NCBI RefSeq assembly: GCF_002975175.1 | Contig: NZ_PCNZ01000007.1 | Span: 62,001-126,000, forward strand | Origin: Bacillus sp. MYb209 | GTDB taxonomy: Bacteria; Bacillota; Bacilli; Bacillales; Bacillaceae_G | Length of the DNA stretch: 64,000 bases | Direction: 5' to 3' | In this document: positions 54,415-63,333 of the stretch, piece by piece | Layout of the letters: each line of letters starts with the position of its first letter | Position numbering within the stretch: position 1 is the stretch's first letter | Program-made: the position numbers and the translations under genes | Notes under the pieces: generated by a model | Seen by the model: only the letters and a program-made list of their open reading frames with translations | What the model was told of the DNA's origin: nothing | The model's database searches: none

Positions 54415-55014
54415 ATGAGTCTTAAGAAAAAGGTTGGTATGGGTGTTGCATCCGCAGTTCTTGGTTTATCTTTAATCGGAGGCGGAGCGTTTGCGTACTT
54501 CAGTGATAAAGAAGTATCAGAAAACACGTTTGCGGCTGGTACGTTAGATTTGAGCATTGATCCACAAGTTATCATCGATGTTGACAAAATCAAACCAGGT
54601 GATCAAATAGAACGCGATTTCCACTTAATCAACAGCGGCACTTTGAAAATTAAGGACGTTCATCTTCTTACTGACTACACTGTAACAGATGCAAAAGGTG
54701 ATAACGGAGATGCTGATTTCGGTGATCACATCAAAGTGGAGTTCTTATGGAACATAGACAAAAACACAGTTCCTGTATGGGAAACTACTTTGTCTGAATT
54801 GAAACAGGCTACTGCTGATGGTAACATCCCTGATCTTGTACAAAAAGGTGTCGTAAACTGGGAAGGAAACGGACTTGCTCCAGGCAAGGATGACACTTTC
54901 TATGTGAAATTCATATTTGTAGATAATGGAGAAGAGCAAAACGTATTCCAAGGAGATACATTGAAATTGAACTGGACATTCGATGCGGCTCAGACAAAAG
55001 GGGAAGAAAAATAA
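54415..55014 (+). CDS. CalY/TasA-family (camelysin, M73) fibre protein
   Basis: A 199-residue protein with a SipW-type signal (MSLKKKVGMGVASA..., cleavage expected at AFA-YFSDKE) and the TasA/camelysin core: NTFAAGTLDLSID, LINSGTLKIKDV, FQGDTLKLNWTF. These proteins are secreted, form amyloid-like biofilm fibres and camelysin has been described as a casein-cleaving surface protein. It is very like CalY itself, but no sipW or tasA gene lies beside it, so it is a lone paralog that would need SipW from elsewhere. RBS GGGGGAT. It follows the protease module and could be a substrate or partner of it. Confidence 0.9.
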   Translation: MSLKKKVGMGVASAVLGLSLIGGGAFAYFSDKEVSENTFAAGTLDLSIDPQVIIDVDKIKPGDQIERDFHLINSGTLKIKDVHLLTDYTVTDAKGDNGDADFGDHIKVEFLWNIDKNTVPVWETTLSELKQATADGNIPDLVQKGVVNWEGNGLAPGKDDTFYVKFIFVDNGEEQNVFQGDTLKLNWTFDAAQTKGEEK

Positions 55015-55077
55015 GTTCAAATTTTATTCATTATATCTATGTGACAACTGAACTGCTAAATAAAAGTGCAAGATAAA

Positions 55078-55113
55078 GAGAGGTCATACTACGAAGTGTG
55101 ACCTCTTTTCCTG
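55078..55113 (+). terminator. CalY-like gene terminator
   Basis: Stem AGAGGTCATACT/AGTGTGACCTCT (one mismatch/wobble) followed by TTTCC; convergent glycosyltransferase also ends near here. Confidence 0.75.
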
Positions 55114-55167
55114 TATTTTGTAAAATATAGGAGTTTCACTTGTAAATTGATGATACATAAGCTGAGC

Positions 55168-56313
55168 TTAAGCCAGCATTTCCGCTTTTCGACTTTGAAT
55201 AACATCATCATAATGCATGAGTAAATCACTGGAAATTTCATCCCAGCTTTCTGTAGCAGCATAAGAGTGAGCATCTTGGCTCATTTGTTTACGCATTTCT
55301 TCATTATTTAACAATTCATAAATAGATGACAAAAATGAGTCCGCGTTTTTGGGTTCACGAAGAAAACCTGTTTTTCCATCTGTAATAATATTTTTAACCC
55401 CGCCACTATTCGCACCAATAACAGGTGTACCACATGCGAGTGATTCCAGTACGACGTTCCCAAATGTTTCAGTGGTAGATGGAAATACCATTAGATCGGA
55501 GGAAGCGTAGACTTCAGCTAAATCCTCACCTTGTAAATATCCAGTAAAGGTTACATTTGCTTTTGGAACATTTTCATGCAGGATTTTTGCAAGAGGGCCA
55601 TCTCCAGCGATGAGCCAATGAATATCGTCACGTTCTTTGTTTGTCGTTTGAATAAGTGTTTGAAGAGTGTCGATATCTTTTTCAGGAGCAAGGCGTCCGA
55701 CGTAGGAAAGAATATATTTCGCTGTAATATTATATTTTTTTCGAAATAGGTCTTTATTGTAAGTTGGATGAAAGAGAGTACAATCTACACCACGTCCCCA
55801 AATATAGAGCTGTTGAAATCCTTTTTTCTTTAATTGATGTAATGTTTCAGGGGAAGGAACAAAGTTTTTTTGCATATGACTATGAAACCACTTTAAATAG
55901 TTCCATAACATACTGGAGAGAAACTCAATTTTGTAATAGTGTAAATAGGCGTCAAAATCAGTATGATAAGAACCAACGACTGGGATGTTCAACTTTTTTG
56001 CGTAATACAACCCACAAAGTCCCATGTTGAAAGGTGTGGCAATATGAATAATATCCGGTTTAAAAGCAAGAAGTTCCCGCTTAATGCGCGGAGTAGGAAA
56101 GGCAAAGCGACATTCTGGATATAATATTGTTAACGGGATACTTCTCATTTTGTTCACATTCGCTACGAAATTATCTTCTGCCGTATGCTGAGGGGCGAAA
56201 ACAGAATAGGCGATATTTTCTTTTTGAAAATATTTAGTTAAACGTTCCAAAGTTTTCGCCACACCGTTGACTTGTGGTGTAAATGTATCGGTAAATATGG
56301 CGACTCTCATCAT
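55168..56313 (-). CDS. Family 4 glycosyltransferase
   Basis: A 381-residue GT-B enzyme of family GT4: N-terminal RVAIFTDTFTPQVNG acceptor-side loop, central SYVGRLAPEKD, and the C-terminal EX7E motif within TTETFGNVVLESLACGTPV. Related enzymes add sugar to diacylglycerol or phosphatidylinositol-type lipids. AAAGGAG is four bases from the first and seven from the second ATG, so translation may begin one codon later (56310). It starts ten bases after the PAP2 gene stop, an apparent operon. Confidence 0.9.
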   Translation of the reverse strand: MMRVAIFTDTFTPQVNGVAKTLERLTKYFQKENIAYSVFAPQHTAEDNFVANVNKMRSIPLTILYPECRFAFPTPRIKRELLAFKPDIIHIATPFNMGLCGLYYAKKLNIPVVGSYHTDFDAYLHYYKIEFLSSMLWNYLKWFHSHMQKNFVPSPETLHQLKKKGFQQLYIWGRGVDCTLFHPTYNKDLFRKKYNITAKYILSYVGRLAPEKDIDTLQTLIQTTNKERDDIHWLIAGDGPLAKILHENVPKANVTFTGYLQGEDLAEVYASSDLMVFPSTTETFGNVVLESLACGTPVIGANSGGVKNIITDGKTGFLREPKNADSFLSSIYELLNNEEMRKQMSQDAHSYAATESWDEISSDLLMHYDDVIQSRKAEMLA

Positions 56314-56322
56314 ATCGCTCCT

Positions 56323-56853
56323 TTACATGAGTGGAATGAGTTGATAAAAAGAGATGATGCCAGAGCAAGTGCCAAGGCACATGCCTACAAATACATCTGA
56401 CGGATAATGAAGCCCTAAATAAATACGGGAAATACCGACGCATAATGCTAACGGTAATAGAAAAGCAAGCAAGTTTGGATTATAACAAATAAATGGAATG
56501 AGGACAGAGAAAACAGCCGTTGTATGTCCGGATGGAAAAGAATGATCTTTTAAAGGCTGTACTGGATATTTCGCATCTTGAATTGTTAAATAAGGGCGTT
56601 TTCGTGGATACCATCTTTTTAATATTTGCACAGGAATATGGCTAATTGTTAAAGAAATAGCAGTTGCAATTGCAGCTTGATGCAAATTCCCTGTTGCGAA
56701 AATTAAAAAGAATAGGGTAAGTGCAATGGAAAAACTTGCACCACCGATATGGGTAATATTGCTGAAAAAGATGTTTAATGTTTTTTGATCAAAGTAGCGA
56801 TTAATTCCTTTGAAAATGTAACATTCTATTTTATATAGTCCACTGACCTTCAT
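56323..56853 (-). CDS. PAP2-family lipid phosphatase
   Basis: A 176-residue membrane phosphatase with the three PAP2 motifs: KRWYPRKRP, FPSGHTTAV and SRIYLGLHYPSD. Such enzymes dephosphorylate phosphatidate, phosphatidylglycerol phosphate or undecaprenyl pyrophosphate. AGGGAGG RBS. Co-transcribed with the GT4 gene, which suggests glycolipid or envelope lipid metabolism. Confidence 0.92.
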   Translation of the reverse strand: MKVSGLYKIECYIFKGINRYFDQKTLNIFFSNITHIGGASFSIALTLFFLIFATGNLHQAAIATAISLTISHIPVQILKRWYPRKRPYLTIQDAKYPVQPLKDHSFPSGHTTAVFSVLIPFICYNPNLLAFLLPLALCVGISRIYLGLHYPSDVFVGMCLGTCSGIISFYQLIPLM

Positions 56854-56967
56854 GAGATTTTTCCTCCCTCATTTACATATATATGGAGTTATTAACTTCT
56901 ATTTTAATAAGATTTTATTGAGGGAATAATAATGTTTTGTAAAGAAAAAGTTAGCTTTTTTCATAAA

Positions 56968-56991
56968 AAAAGCTGCCATAAGACTGGCAGC
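56968..56991 (-). terminator. Terminator of the gamma-carbonic anhydrase gene
   Basis: Stem GCTGCCA...TGGCAGC followed on the minus strand by T7. Confidence 0.85.
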
Positions 56992-56998
56992 GATAAAA

Positions 56999-57511
56999 TC
57001 ACTTTTGTAACGATTTATAATATTGTCCTTTTTCAACGTATTGTGTGCGAATACGTTCCATATCTTTACGGTCCTCTTCTGTTAATTCGCGAATGACCTT
57101 CGCAGGACGACCGAAAGCTAACGTATTAGGAGGGATTTTCTTTCCTTGTGAAACGAGACTACCAGCACCGATGAAAGCTCCTTCGCCAATTTCAGCGCCA
57201 TCTAATATGATAGAGCCCATTCCAACTAAAGCATCTTTTTTTATGTGACAGCTATGTAAAATAACTTGATGCCCAACGGTAACGTCATCTTCTAAAATAA
57301 GAGGATACTGGGGGCTTTGGTGAAGTGTACATTGATCTTGTACATTTACTCTATTTCCAATTATCGTTGGTGATACATCACCGCGGATGACTGTATTAAA
57401 CCAAATACTTGATTCCTCGCCAATTGTCACATCGCCTGTAATGGTAACGTAGTCAGCGATAAAAGCACTACTCGCAATTTTCGGATTTTTTTCTTTGTAA
57501 GGATATATCAT
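56999..57511 (-). CDS. ytoA: Gamma-carbonic anhydrase family protein (YtoA-like)
   Basis: A 170-residue left-handed beta-helix protein of hexapeptide repeats (e.g. VTITGDVTIGEESSIWF, VTVGHQVILHSCHI) with the His residues expected of the gamma-CA zinc site (GHQVILHSCH). Family members include carbonic anhydrases and acyl-transfer-like proteins such as PaaY; the real activity is uncertain. AAAGGAAGG RBS. Divergent from ytpA, as ytoA and ytpA are neighbours in B. subtilis. Confidence 0.88.
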   Translation of the reverse strand: MIYPYKEKNPKIASSAFIADYVTITGDVTIGEESSIWFNTVIRGDVSPTIIGNRVNVQDQCTLHQSPQYPLILEDDVTVGHQVILHSCHIKKDALVGMGSIILDGAEIGEGAFIGAGSLVSQGKKIPPNTLAFGRPAKVIRELTEEDRKDMERIRTQYVEKGQYYKSLQK

Positions 57512-57585
57512 GTAAAGCCTTCCTTTCCTAGAGACTAGTTTTAGTGTATCAAATTATGAAAAAGAGTGAAATGGAGGAGTTTCGT

Positions 57586-58389
57586 ATGTGGAACTATGAA
57601 GCGGAAGAAGCGAAAGCCGTCATTATTATCGTACATGGTGCTATGGAATATCACGGGCGTTATGAAGGAGTTGCAGAAATGTGGAATCATAGCGGTTATC
57701 ACGTCGTTATGGGGGATCTTCCAGCACACGGAACAACTTCAAGAAATAGAGGACATATCGATTCATTTGATGAATACATAGAGGAAATAAAGTTATGGGT
57801 GAAGGAAGCAAGAAAATATAGGTTGCCTATTTTTTTATTTGGTCATAGTATGGGAGGACTTATTGTTATTCGTATGATGCAAGAAACGAAAAGAGAGGAC
57901 ATAGATGGGATGGTACTAAGCTCGCCTTGTTTAGGAGTATTAGCTTCACCTTCCGCTCCGCTTCGTGCTGCTTCAAAAATATTAAATGTCGTTGCTCCAA
58001 AATTGCAATTTGCAACAAATCTCACTGTAGAAATGTCAACTCGTAACCATGAAGTGAGGGATGCGATGGAGAATGATTCATTGTTCTTGCGCAAAGTATC
58101 AGTACGTTGGTATAGTGAATTGATTAAGTCTATCGAGATTGCTCATGAGAAAATAGATGATTTTCCAGATGTTCCACTCTTGCTAATGCAGGCGTGTGAG
58201 GATAAACTTGTAGATAAAACACGTGTCCGTACATGGTTTGATAATGTTAAAATTAGTGATAAGGCATATAAAGAATGGCCTAATTGTTATCATGAGTTAT
58301 TAAATGAGTATGAGCGTGATGAAATTTTGAATTATATTCAGTCATTTACTGAAATGCATAGCAATAATATAGTAAAAACAAACAAATAA
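57586..58389 (+). CDS. ytpA: Alpha/beta hydrolase, lysophospholipase YtpA
   Basis: A 267-residue hydrolase: oxyanion IIIVHGAMEYHGRY, nucleophile elbow FGHSMGG, acid Asp in QACEDKLVDKT and His in CYHELLNE. It matches YtpA, which makes the bacilysocin-type lysophospholipid in B. subtilis. The start is set at 57586 because GGAGGAG lies seven bases upstream and the N-terminus MWNYEAEEAKA aligns with YtpA; an upstream frame from 57544 has no RBS. It is followed by ytpB at a 40-bp gap. Confidence 0.93.
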   Translation: MWNYEAEEAKAVIIIVHGAMEYHGRYEGVAEMWNHSGYHVVMGDLPAHGTTSRNRGHIDSFDEYIEEIKLWVKEARKYRLPIFLFGHSMGGLIVIRMMQETKREDIDGMVLSSPCLGVLASPSAPLRAASKILNVVAPKLQFATNLTVEMSTRNHEVRDAMENDSLFLRKVSVRWYSELIKSIEIAHEKIDDFPDVPLLLMQACEDKLVDKTRVRTWFDNVKISDKAYKEWPNCYHELLNEYERDEILNYIQSFTEMHSNNIVKTNK

Positions 58390-58429
58390 ATCATTATTTG
58401 TACATTTAATAGAGGAGATGAAGGAAGAA

Positions 58430-59494
58430 GTGAACGTACCGAGTAATCCCATAACGCTCATGGCGAAAGTATACCGTGATGTGTTTCCGGTTGTACACCA
58501 TGAGCTAGCGATGTGGAAAGAGCGTGCCTACCATATTCCGAATGATGAGCTTCATAGTCAGGCAATCGCAAGTATTGAGAATAAAACGTTTCATTGCGAG
58601 GGCGGTGGCATTTTAGCGTTGCTAGCAAATGAACATCGAGAGGAATGTATTCGTTTTATTGTAGCGTATCAAACGATTAGCGACTACTTAGATAATTTAT
58701 GTGATCGCAGTACATCACTTGATCCGAAAGACTTTGCAGCTCTTCATGAGTCGATGGTAATGGCATTAAGTCCTGAAGTTGAAGGAGGCGGTAATTATTA
58801 TCGTTATCGTGATGATCAAGATGATGGTGGTTATTTAGATGAGCTCGTTGAAACATGCCAAGATGTTTTAAAGAAAACGAAGCATTATGATAAAATTGCT
58901 CCAATTCTTCATGAGCTTGCTTGTTATTATTGTGATTTGCAAATTCATAAACACGTGAAATTAGAAGAAAGAGAACCGCGTCTAAAAACATGGTTTGAAG
59001 CTCATAAAGAAAACTTGCCGCCGATGAGCTGGTTTGAATTTTCGGCTTGTGCAGGATCAACTTTAGGAATCTTTTGTCTTGTGGCATATGCATTTCATGA
59101 TGAATTACATGATGAGGATATTGAGAAAATTAGACAAGGATATTTTCCTTACGTACAAGGACTTCACATTTTACTTGATTATTTCATCGATCAAGAAGAA
59201 GATCGCATAGGCGGGGATTTGAATTTCTGTAGTTATTACGAAAATGAGCAAGCCATATTAGATCGTATGAAACATTTTGTAGAAGAAGCAGAGAAGAGCA
59301 TTGGTAATTTGCCTCATGCGAAGTTTCATCGTCTCATAAGCCGAGGATTACTTGGTATTTACTTATCAGACCAAAAAGTATCGGCGCAAAAGAATATGCA
59401 CAAAATGGCACGGCGTATTGTAAAATACGGAGGGCTCACTTCACGATTCTTCTATTGGAACGGGAAGCTGTACCGAAAGAAAATGGCGCAGTGA
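58430..59494 (+). CDS. ytpB: Tetraprenyl-beta-curcumene synthase YtpB
   Basis: A helical terpene cyclase of 354 residues starting VNVPSNPITLMAKVYRDVFP, with an Asp-rich QTISDYLDNLCDR region and FHCEGGGILALLA. It matches YtpB, which cyclises tetraprenyl diphosphate in the C35 sesquarterpene pathway of Bacillus spores. I choose GTG 58430, with AAGGA upstream and N-terminal alignment to YtpB, over ATG 58418, which abuts the GAGGAG without spacing. Operon with ytpA. Confidence 0.9.
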   Translation: MNVPSNPITLMAKVYRDVFPVVHHELAMWKERAYHIPNDELHSQAIASIENKTFHCEGGGILALLANEHREECIRFIVAYQTISDYLDNLCDRSTSLDPKDFAALHESMVMALSPEVEGGGNYYRYRDDQDDGGYLDELVETCQDVLKKTKHYDKIAPILHELACYYCDLQIHKHVKLEEREPRLKTWFEAHKENLPPMSWFEFSACAGSTLGIFCLVAYAFHDELHDEDIEKIRQGYFPYVQGLHILLDYFIDQEEDRIGGDLNFCSYYENEQAILDRMKHFVEEAEKSIGNLPHAKFHRLISRGLLGIYLSDQKVSAQKNMHKMARRIVKYGGLTSRFFYWNGKLYRKKMAQ

Positions 59495-59497
59495 TGA

Positions 59498-59531
59498 AGA
59501 AAACCACTCATATGGAGTGGTTTTCTTTTTA
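59498..59531. terminator. ytpB terminator (bidirectional)
   Basis: Stem GAAAACCACTC/GAGTGGTTTTC with T-rich tail, shared with the convergent PepSY gene. Confidence 0.9.
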
Positions 59532-60833
59532 TTATGATCGTATTTTTGAAAATACGTATATGAGAAGTTCAATTGTGAAGATAACTAAAACAGATAGTCC
59601 GAATAAAGGCATTACAGTGCCCAGTATAACCATCATGATAAAGAAAACGAATATGCTTTTCTTATCTTTTTGCTTCGGAGGTGCTGCTAATTTGCCTTTC
59701 GGTTTTCTTGCTAACCACATTTTCACTCCGAAATACATAAGAAGTAATAATGATAATGTTGTTAGTAAGCATAATATTTTATTAGGCCATCCAAATAAAT
59801 GTCCTTCGTGAAGCGGGATACCGTAAGAGAACCACTTTGCAAATAATCCGTAGTCACGATAGTCTGTTTTAGAAATAAGCTCTCCGCTATATTGATCAAA
59901 GTACGCTGTAATTTCTTCATTAGGTGCTACGTGCATGCCTGTAATACCAGAGCCGCTTGATTTTGAAATAATGAATACACCTTTTGGATCAGCTGGCAGT
60001 GAGATAACATATGGCTTCTTTATTTGAACTTCTTTTTGTAATTCATCAACTGAGATTGCTTTTGGCTCATTTGAGTTAGATTCAGGAGGATTTTCTTGCC
60101 TTGTTGCCCACGGTAATTCCTTAAATTTTGACTCAGGTGCTGACATATACAATTTCGGATATCCAAGTGATTCATTTGACGTTGCGATATTATAAATTTG
60201 TTTCCCCATAAAAGCTGACCAAGGTAATCCAGTAACGACTAAAAGAACGAGAGGAATTGTAAATATAATACCGATGATAGAATGACGTCGTTTTGCTTTT
60301 TCTCGCTTATTGGATGATGGTGTGTTTTTAAATTGGCGTATACTCATATATAAACCAGTTACGATTAAGAAAATGGTCCAGCACGCAGCAAGTTCTACTA
60401 AATAGTTGACGACAGTACCGCCTACTAAAAGGGAACTATGTAATTCCCGCATAATATTTGCGAACGTTTCATCTGCATTTTGATCCCCAACAATTTGGTT
60501 GTTGCTGTCTAAATAAACATATTTCTGCGTTCCTGTATATTCATTTGCGATTGTAAGCCTCGTATTATAATCTCCATTAAACTCACTAATTTTCGCCACA
60601 CTATAATGTGGATATTTTGTCTCTGTTAATGAAATAGAATCAGCCATCGAAATAGATTCTGTTTGGGCGCTCTTCCCAAAATATAAATCTTTATAGACGA
60701 AATCTTCAACTTCTTCCCGAAATAAATACCCAATGCCGCTCAGTGACAAAGTAATAAGAAGCGGCGTAATAAAAAGTCCAGCATAAAAATGCCAACGCCA
60801 AAAAATGTAATGAAGTGAACGATTTTGTTTCAT
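59532..60833 (-). CDS. PepSY-associated membrane protein
   Basis: A 433-residue protein with four or five membrane spans. It starts in the pattern YIFWRWHFYAGLFITP, typical of PepSY-TM proteins, has a PepSY-like repeat near residues 50-110, a second extracytoplasmic domain (about 230-330), and GLFAKWFSYGIPLHEGHLFG before the last spans. Such proteins are often iron-regulated and near siderophore genes; they may be ferric-reductase-like. I see no Fur box upstream. Single gene; RBS region AGGGGAACTG is weak. Confidence 0.85.
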   Translation of the reverse strand: MKQNRSLHYIFWRWHFYAGLFITPLLITLSLSGIGYLFREEVEDFVYKDLYFGKSAQTESISMADSISLTETKYPHYSVAKISEFNGDYNTRLTIANEYTGTQKYVYLDSNNQIVGDQNADETFANIMRELHSSLLVGGTVVNYLVELAACWTIFLIVTGLYMSIRQFKNTPSSNKREKAKRRHSIIGIIFTIPLVLLVVTGLPWSAFMGKQIYNIATSNESLGYPKLYMSAPESKFKELPWATRQENPPESNSNEPKAISVDELQKEVQIKKPYVISLPADPKGVFIISKSSGSGITGMHVAPNEEITAYFDQYSGELISKTDYRDYGLFAKWFSYGIPLHEGHLFGWPNKILCLLTTLSLLLLMYFGVKMWLARKPKGKLAAPPKQKDKKSIFVFFIMMVILGTVMPLFGLSVLVIFTIELLIYVFSKIRS

Positions 60834-60988
60834 ACTTCAGTTCCCCTAACCTTCCCTATATGAATAAACTACTTATTTAATATAGCGAGATTAAGTGTGG
60901 ATACTTTGAAAGAATTGTGAAAAAAGTTAAAAGTCTTGGGGATTTTCATCAAACATAACACACATTTCAAAAGGGATGTGTTTTATGC

Positions 60989-61663
60989 TTATGAAGATCT
61001 CTTTGTATTTGATAAATACATTTTAACAACTGCCTCAGCAAGACATTGAGAGGAGTCGACAAAGTCCTCACTTGCCACCACATTCAAATCGGTACATGCG
61101 ATAATAGAGGTATCTACTTCATCTTTCAACTGTAAAATGAGCACACTCCATAATTTGCGAGCTTCTTCAATTTCTCCAGATTTAATACAAGTAATAATTT
61201 GATTAATCATTTCCTGCCATTTTTCATTATGAATGTGCTCTATATTACGTTTTGCAATCCCGTCTTGGTAAATACCCGCTTGAACAGTTGCTTCTGTTGC
61301 GAGAAGAGCGACTCTTTTTGCATTTTCAGGAATTGCTTTTAACGTCTCATCGACTATATTTAAAATCGGAATGGAAAGAGAATGCTGTAATTCTTCAAAA
61401 TAAAGATGCGCCGTATTGCAAGGCAAAGCTATAAAGTCTACGCCAGTACTTTCAAGTTTTTGTCCCCCTTCAATAATCGCTTTTTTCATCGCCGCATGAT
61501 CAATGGGGCGATCCATATAAAACGGTGTTGGGCACGAATAAATCATCATATGAGGAAAGTCCATATCATGCTTTGCTCCATATATTTGTTGGCATTGTGC
61601 TACAACTGTATCGACGAATGGTCCAGTTGATTTTGGACCCATTCCTGCTAGTATTCCGATCAT
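60989..61663 (-). CDS. Aspartate/glutamate racemase-family protein
   Basis: A 224-residue protein with the two catalytic cysteines of the PLP-independent racemases: Cys82 in LPCNTAH and Cys190 in IIACTDLNV, and GILAGMGPKST at the N-terminus. It probably racemises aspartate, glutamate or a related amino acid, supplying D-amino acids. AAAGGGG precedes the ATG. It lies in line with the ABC-2 exporter genes downstream on the same strand, 24 bp apart, so they may share a transcript. Confidence 0.9.
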   Translation of the reverse strand: MIGILAGMGPKSTGPFVDTVVAQCQQIYGAKHDMDFPHMMIYSCPTPFYMDRPIDHAAMKKAIIEGGQKLESTGVDFIALPCNTAHLYFEELQHSLSIPILNIVDETLKAIPENAKRVALLATEATVQAGIYQDGIAKRNIEHIHNEKWQEMINQIITCIKSGEIEEARKLWSVLILQLKDEVDTSIIACTDLNVVASEDFVDSSQCLAEAVVKMYLSNTKRSS

Positions 61664-61687
61664 TGTTTAGTCCCCTTTAATATGTAA

Positions 61688-62368
61688 TCAAAAACGTTTG
61701 CTGCGAACGAGAAAAAGAAATAAAGTAAGTAATAAAAATGAATAGACGATAGCCCAAGCTGTGAGCCATAGAGTGTGAGTAAGTATATTATATTTGTATT
61801 GTCCAAGCATTATAAAGCTTTCGACAGGTGGTAAAAACCACAGTAGCTCTTTTTTAAACCGGATTGAGGCGATCGTTATAAGTAATATAAATGTAAGACT
61901 AAGCCAAGCAGTGCTTGCTTTTTGAATAATATTTCTTGTAAATAATGTTGCGATTGAAATCCCCAGTATAGATAAAGACATATGAGCCAGAAATCCGACT
62001 AGAAATAAAGAAGCTGTCATTTTTTCATTGAACATTTGTAAGACAATTGGGTAGCTGATGGATATGACAGATAAAACAGTACAAATAAGAAGGGCTGTAA
62101 TATATTTACCGAAGTATAATGCTGAAATATTATTCGTATGTGAAATAGTAATTTGTTCTTGTACAGGGTCTTCTGTATGAAAAATTGTAACTGTAATCCA
62201 GGCAGACAGTAAATAAAGTGCGAGTGCCGTTTCTAAATATGTCGGTACAATGGGAGTCGGTTTATACGCGTATACAAAAAGTAAGCTCACGAAGTACATC
62301 ACAATAGGAGGGACGTACTTATACGATTTTGTGTAGTCGAGAAAATGGTAACGAATAAGCGCAAACAT
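61688..62368 (-). CDS. ABC-2 type exporter membrane protein
   Basis: A 226-residue protein with six membrane segments and little sequence signature beyond that. It follows an ABC ATPase gene by 18 bases, so it is the permease of that exporter. RBS GAAGG. Substrate unknown. Confidence 0.75.
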   Translation of the reverse strand: MFALIRYHFLDYTKSYKYVPPIVMYFVSLLFVYAYKPTPIVPTYLETALALYLLSAWITVTIFHTEDPVQEQITISHTNNISALYFGKYITALLICTVLSVISISYPIVLQMFNEKMTASLFLVGFLAHMSLSILGISIATLFTRNIIQKASTAWLSLTFILLITIASIRFKKELLWFLPPVESFIMLGQYKYNILTHTLWLTAWAIVYSFLLLTLFLFLVRSKRF

Positions 62369-62386
62369 AATAAACCTTCTTTCGAT

Positions 62387-63220
62387 TTAAAAATTAGGTT
62401 GTAGCAGTGTAATAGATGCTTTTTTATGTAATAAAAACTGGAGTATTTCGTTTGTACAATCTTTCTCGATTTGTAACTGAATGAGGTTTTGATTTGAATT
62501 GTGAGTAACATGTATAATCCCTGATTGTTGTTGTAGTTCTATCGCTGAAAATGTTTCATGGACGATTGCCTCAATATAGACTTGTTCTATTGATTTTTGC
62601 ACAGAGGTATCTTCTACGATCGTATAATTTGCTAACGTCACAATTCTCTGGGCGAAGTTTTCTAGTAGTTGTTTTTCGTGACATGTGAAGAGTACAGATA
62701 TGCCTTGTTGTTTTAATGAAAGTAAAATGTGTTCTAGTTCTTGCTGAGAGTTAGGATCGAGTCCAGAAAGCGGCTCGTCTAAAATTAATAAATGGACGTC
62801 TGTAAGTAATGCTTGCATGATGCCTGTTTTTTGTTTCATACCTTTTGAAAAGTTTCGTACAATGGAATGCCTTGCATGATGTAAATGAAAAGATTCAAGG
62901 AGCATCGGAATTTTATTTCTTAAATATTTTGTTGGTAAACCGTGAATGTGGCCAAGATGATATAAATAATCCTCTAATGTAAACCGAATTCCTTCAGGAA
63001 AATGTTCAGGTACATAGCCGATTTGCATATGTTCTTTTCTTTGAAGTGTCCCCGCCGTAGGTGAAATAAAGCCTGCAATTATTTTGAGTAAAGTACTTTT
63101 TCCAGTCCCGTTCCCACCAATAATAGCGATTGCTTCGCCTTCTGGAATGGATAAATCGATGTTGTCTAGTATAAGTGATTTGCCGTACTTCTTTTGAATT
63201 CCCTTTAGTTCTACTAGCAA
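62387..63220 (-). CDS. ABC exporter ATP-binding protein
   Basis: A 277-residue ATPase: Walker A GGNGTGKST, signature FSKGMKQKTG, Walker B LLILDEPLSGLDP and H loop FTCHEKQ, with an extra C-terminal domain of about 70 residues. Starts at TTG with AAGGA seven bases upstream (no ATG nearby). It is the first gene of the exporter operon; small two-gene exporters like this often serve bacteriocin or antibiotic export or immunity, which is not shown here. Confidence 0.88.
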   Translation of the reverse strand: MLVELKGIQKKYGKSLILDNIDLSIPEGEAIAIIGGNGTGKSTLLKIIAGFISPTAGTLQRKEHMQIGYVPEHFPEGIRFTLEDYLYHLGHIHGLPTKYLRNKIPMLLESFHLHHARHSIVRNFSKGMKQKTGIMQALLTDVHLLILDEPLSGLDPNSQQELEHILLSLKQQGISVLFTCHEKQLLENFAQRIVTLANYTIVEDTSVQKSIEQVYIEAIVHETFSAIELQQQSGIIHVTHNSNQNLIQLQIEKDCTNEILQFLLHKKASITLLQPNF

Positions 63221-63275
63221 AGTTCTATCCTTCTTTCTTCAAATATTGTATATATCCATTATATAGGAGAATAAA

Positions 63276-63308
63276 AAAAGACGTGCAGTGAGTGCACGTC
63301 TTTTTTTG
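63276..63308. terminator. Terminator-like hairpin
   Basis: Stem AAAGACGTGCA/TGCACGTCTTT with A and T runs on both sides, between the exporter start region and the bcr1-like element. Confidence 0.8.
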
Positions 63309-63333
63309 TTATGTTTTGTCGAATCGTCGATAT

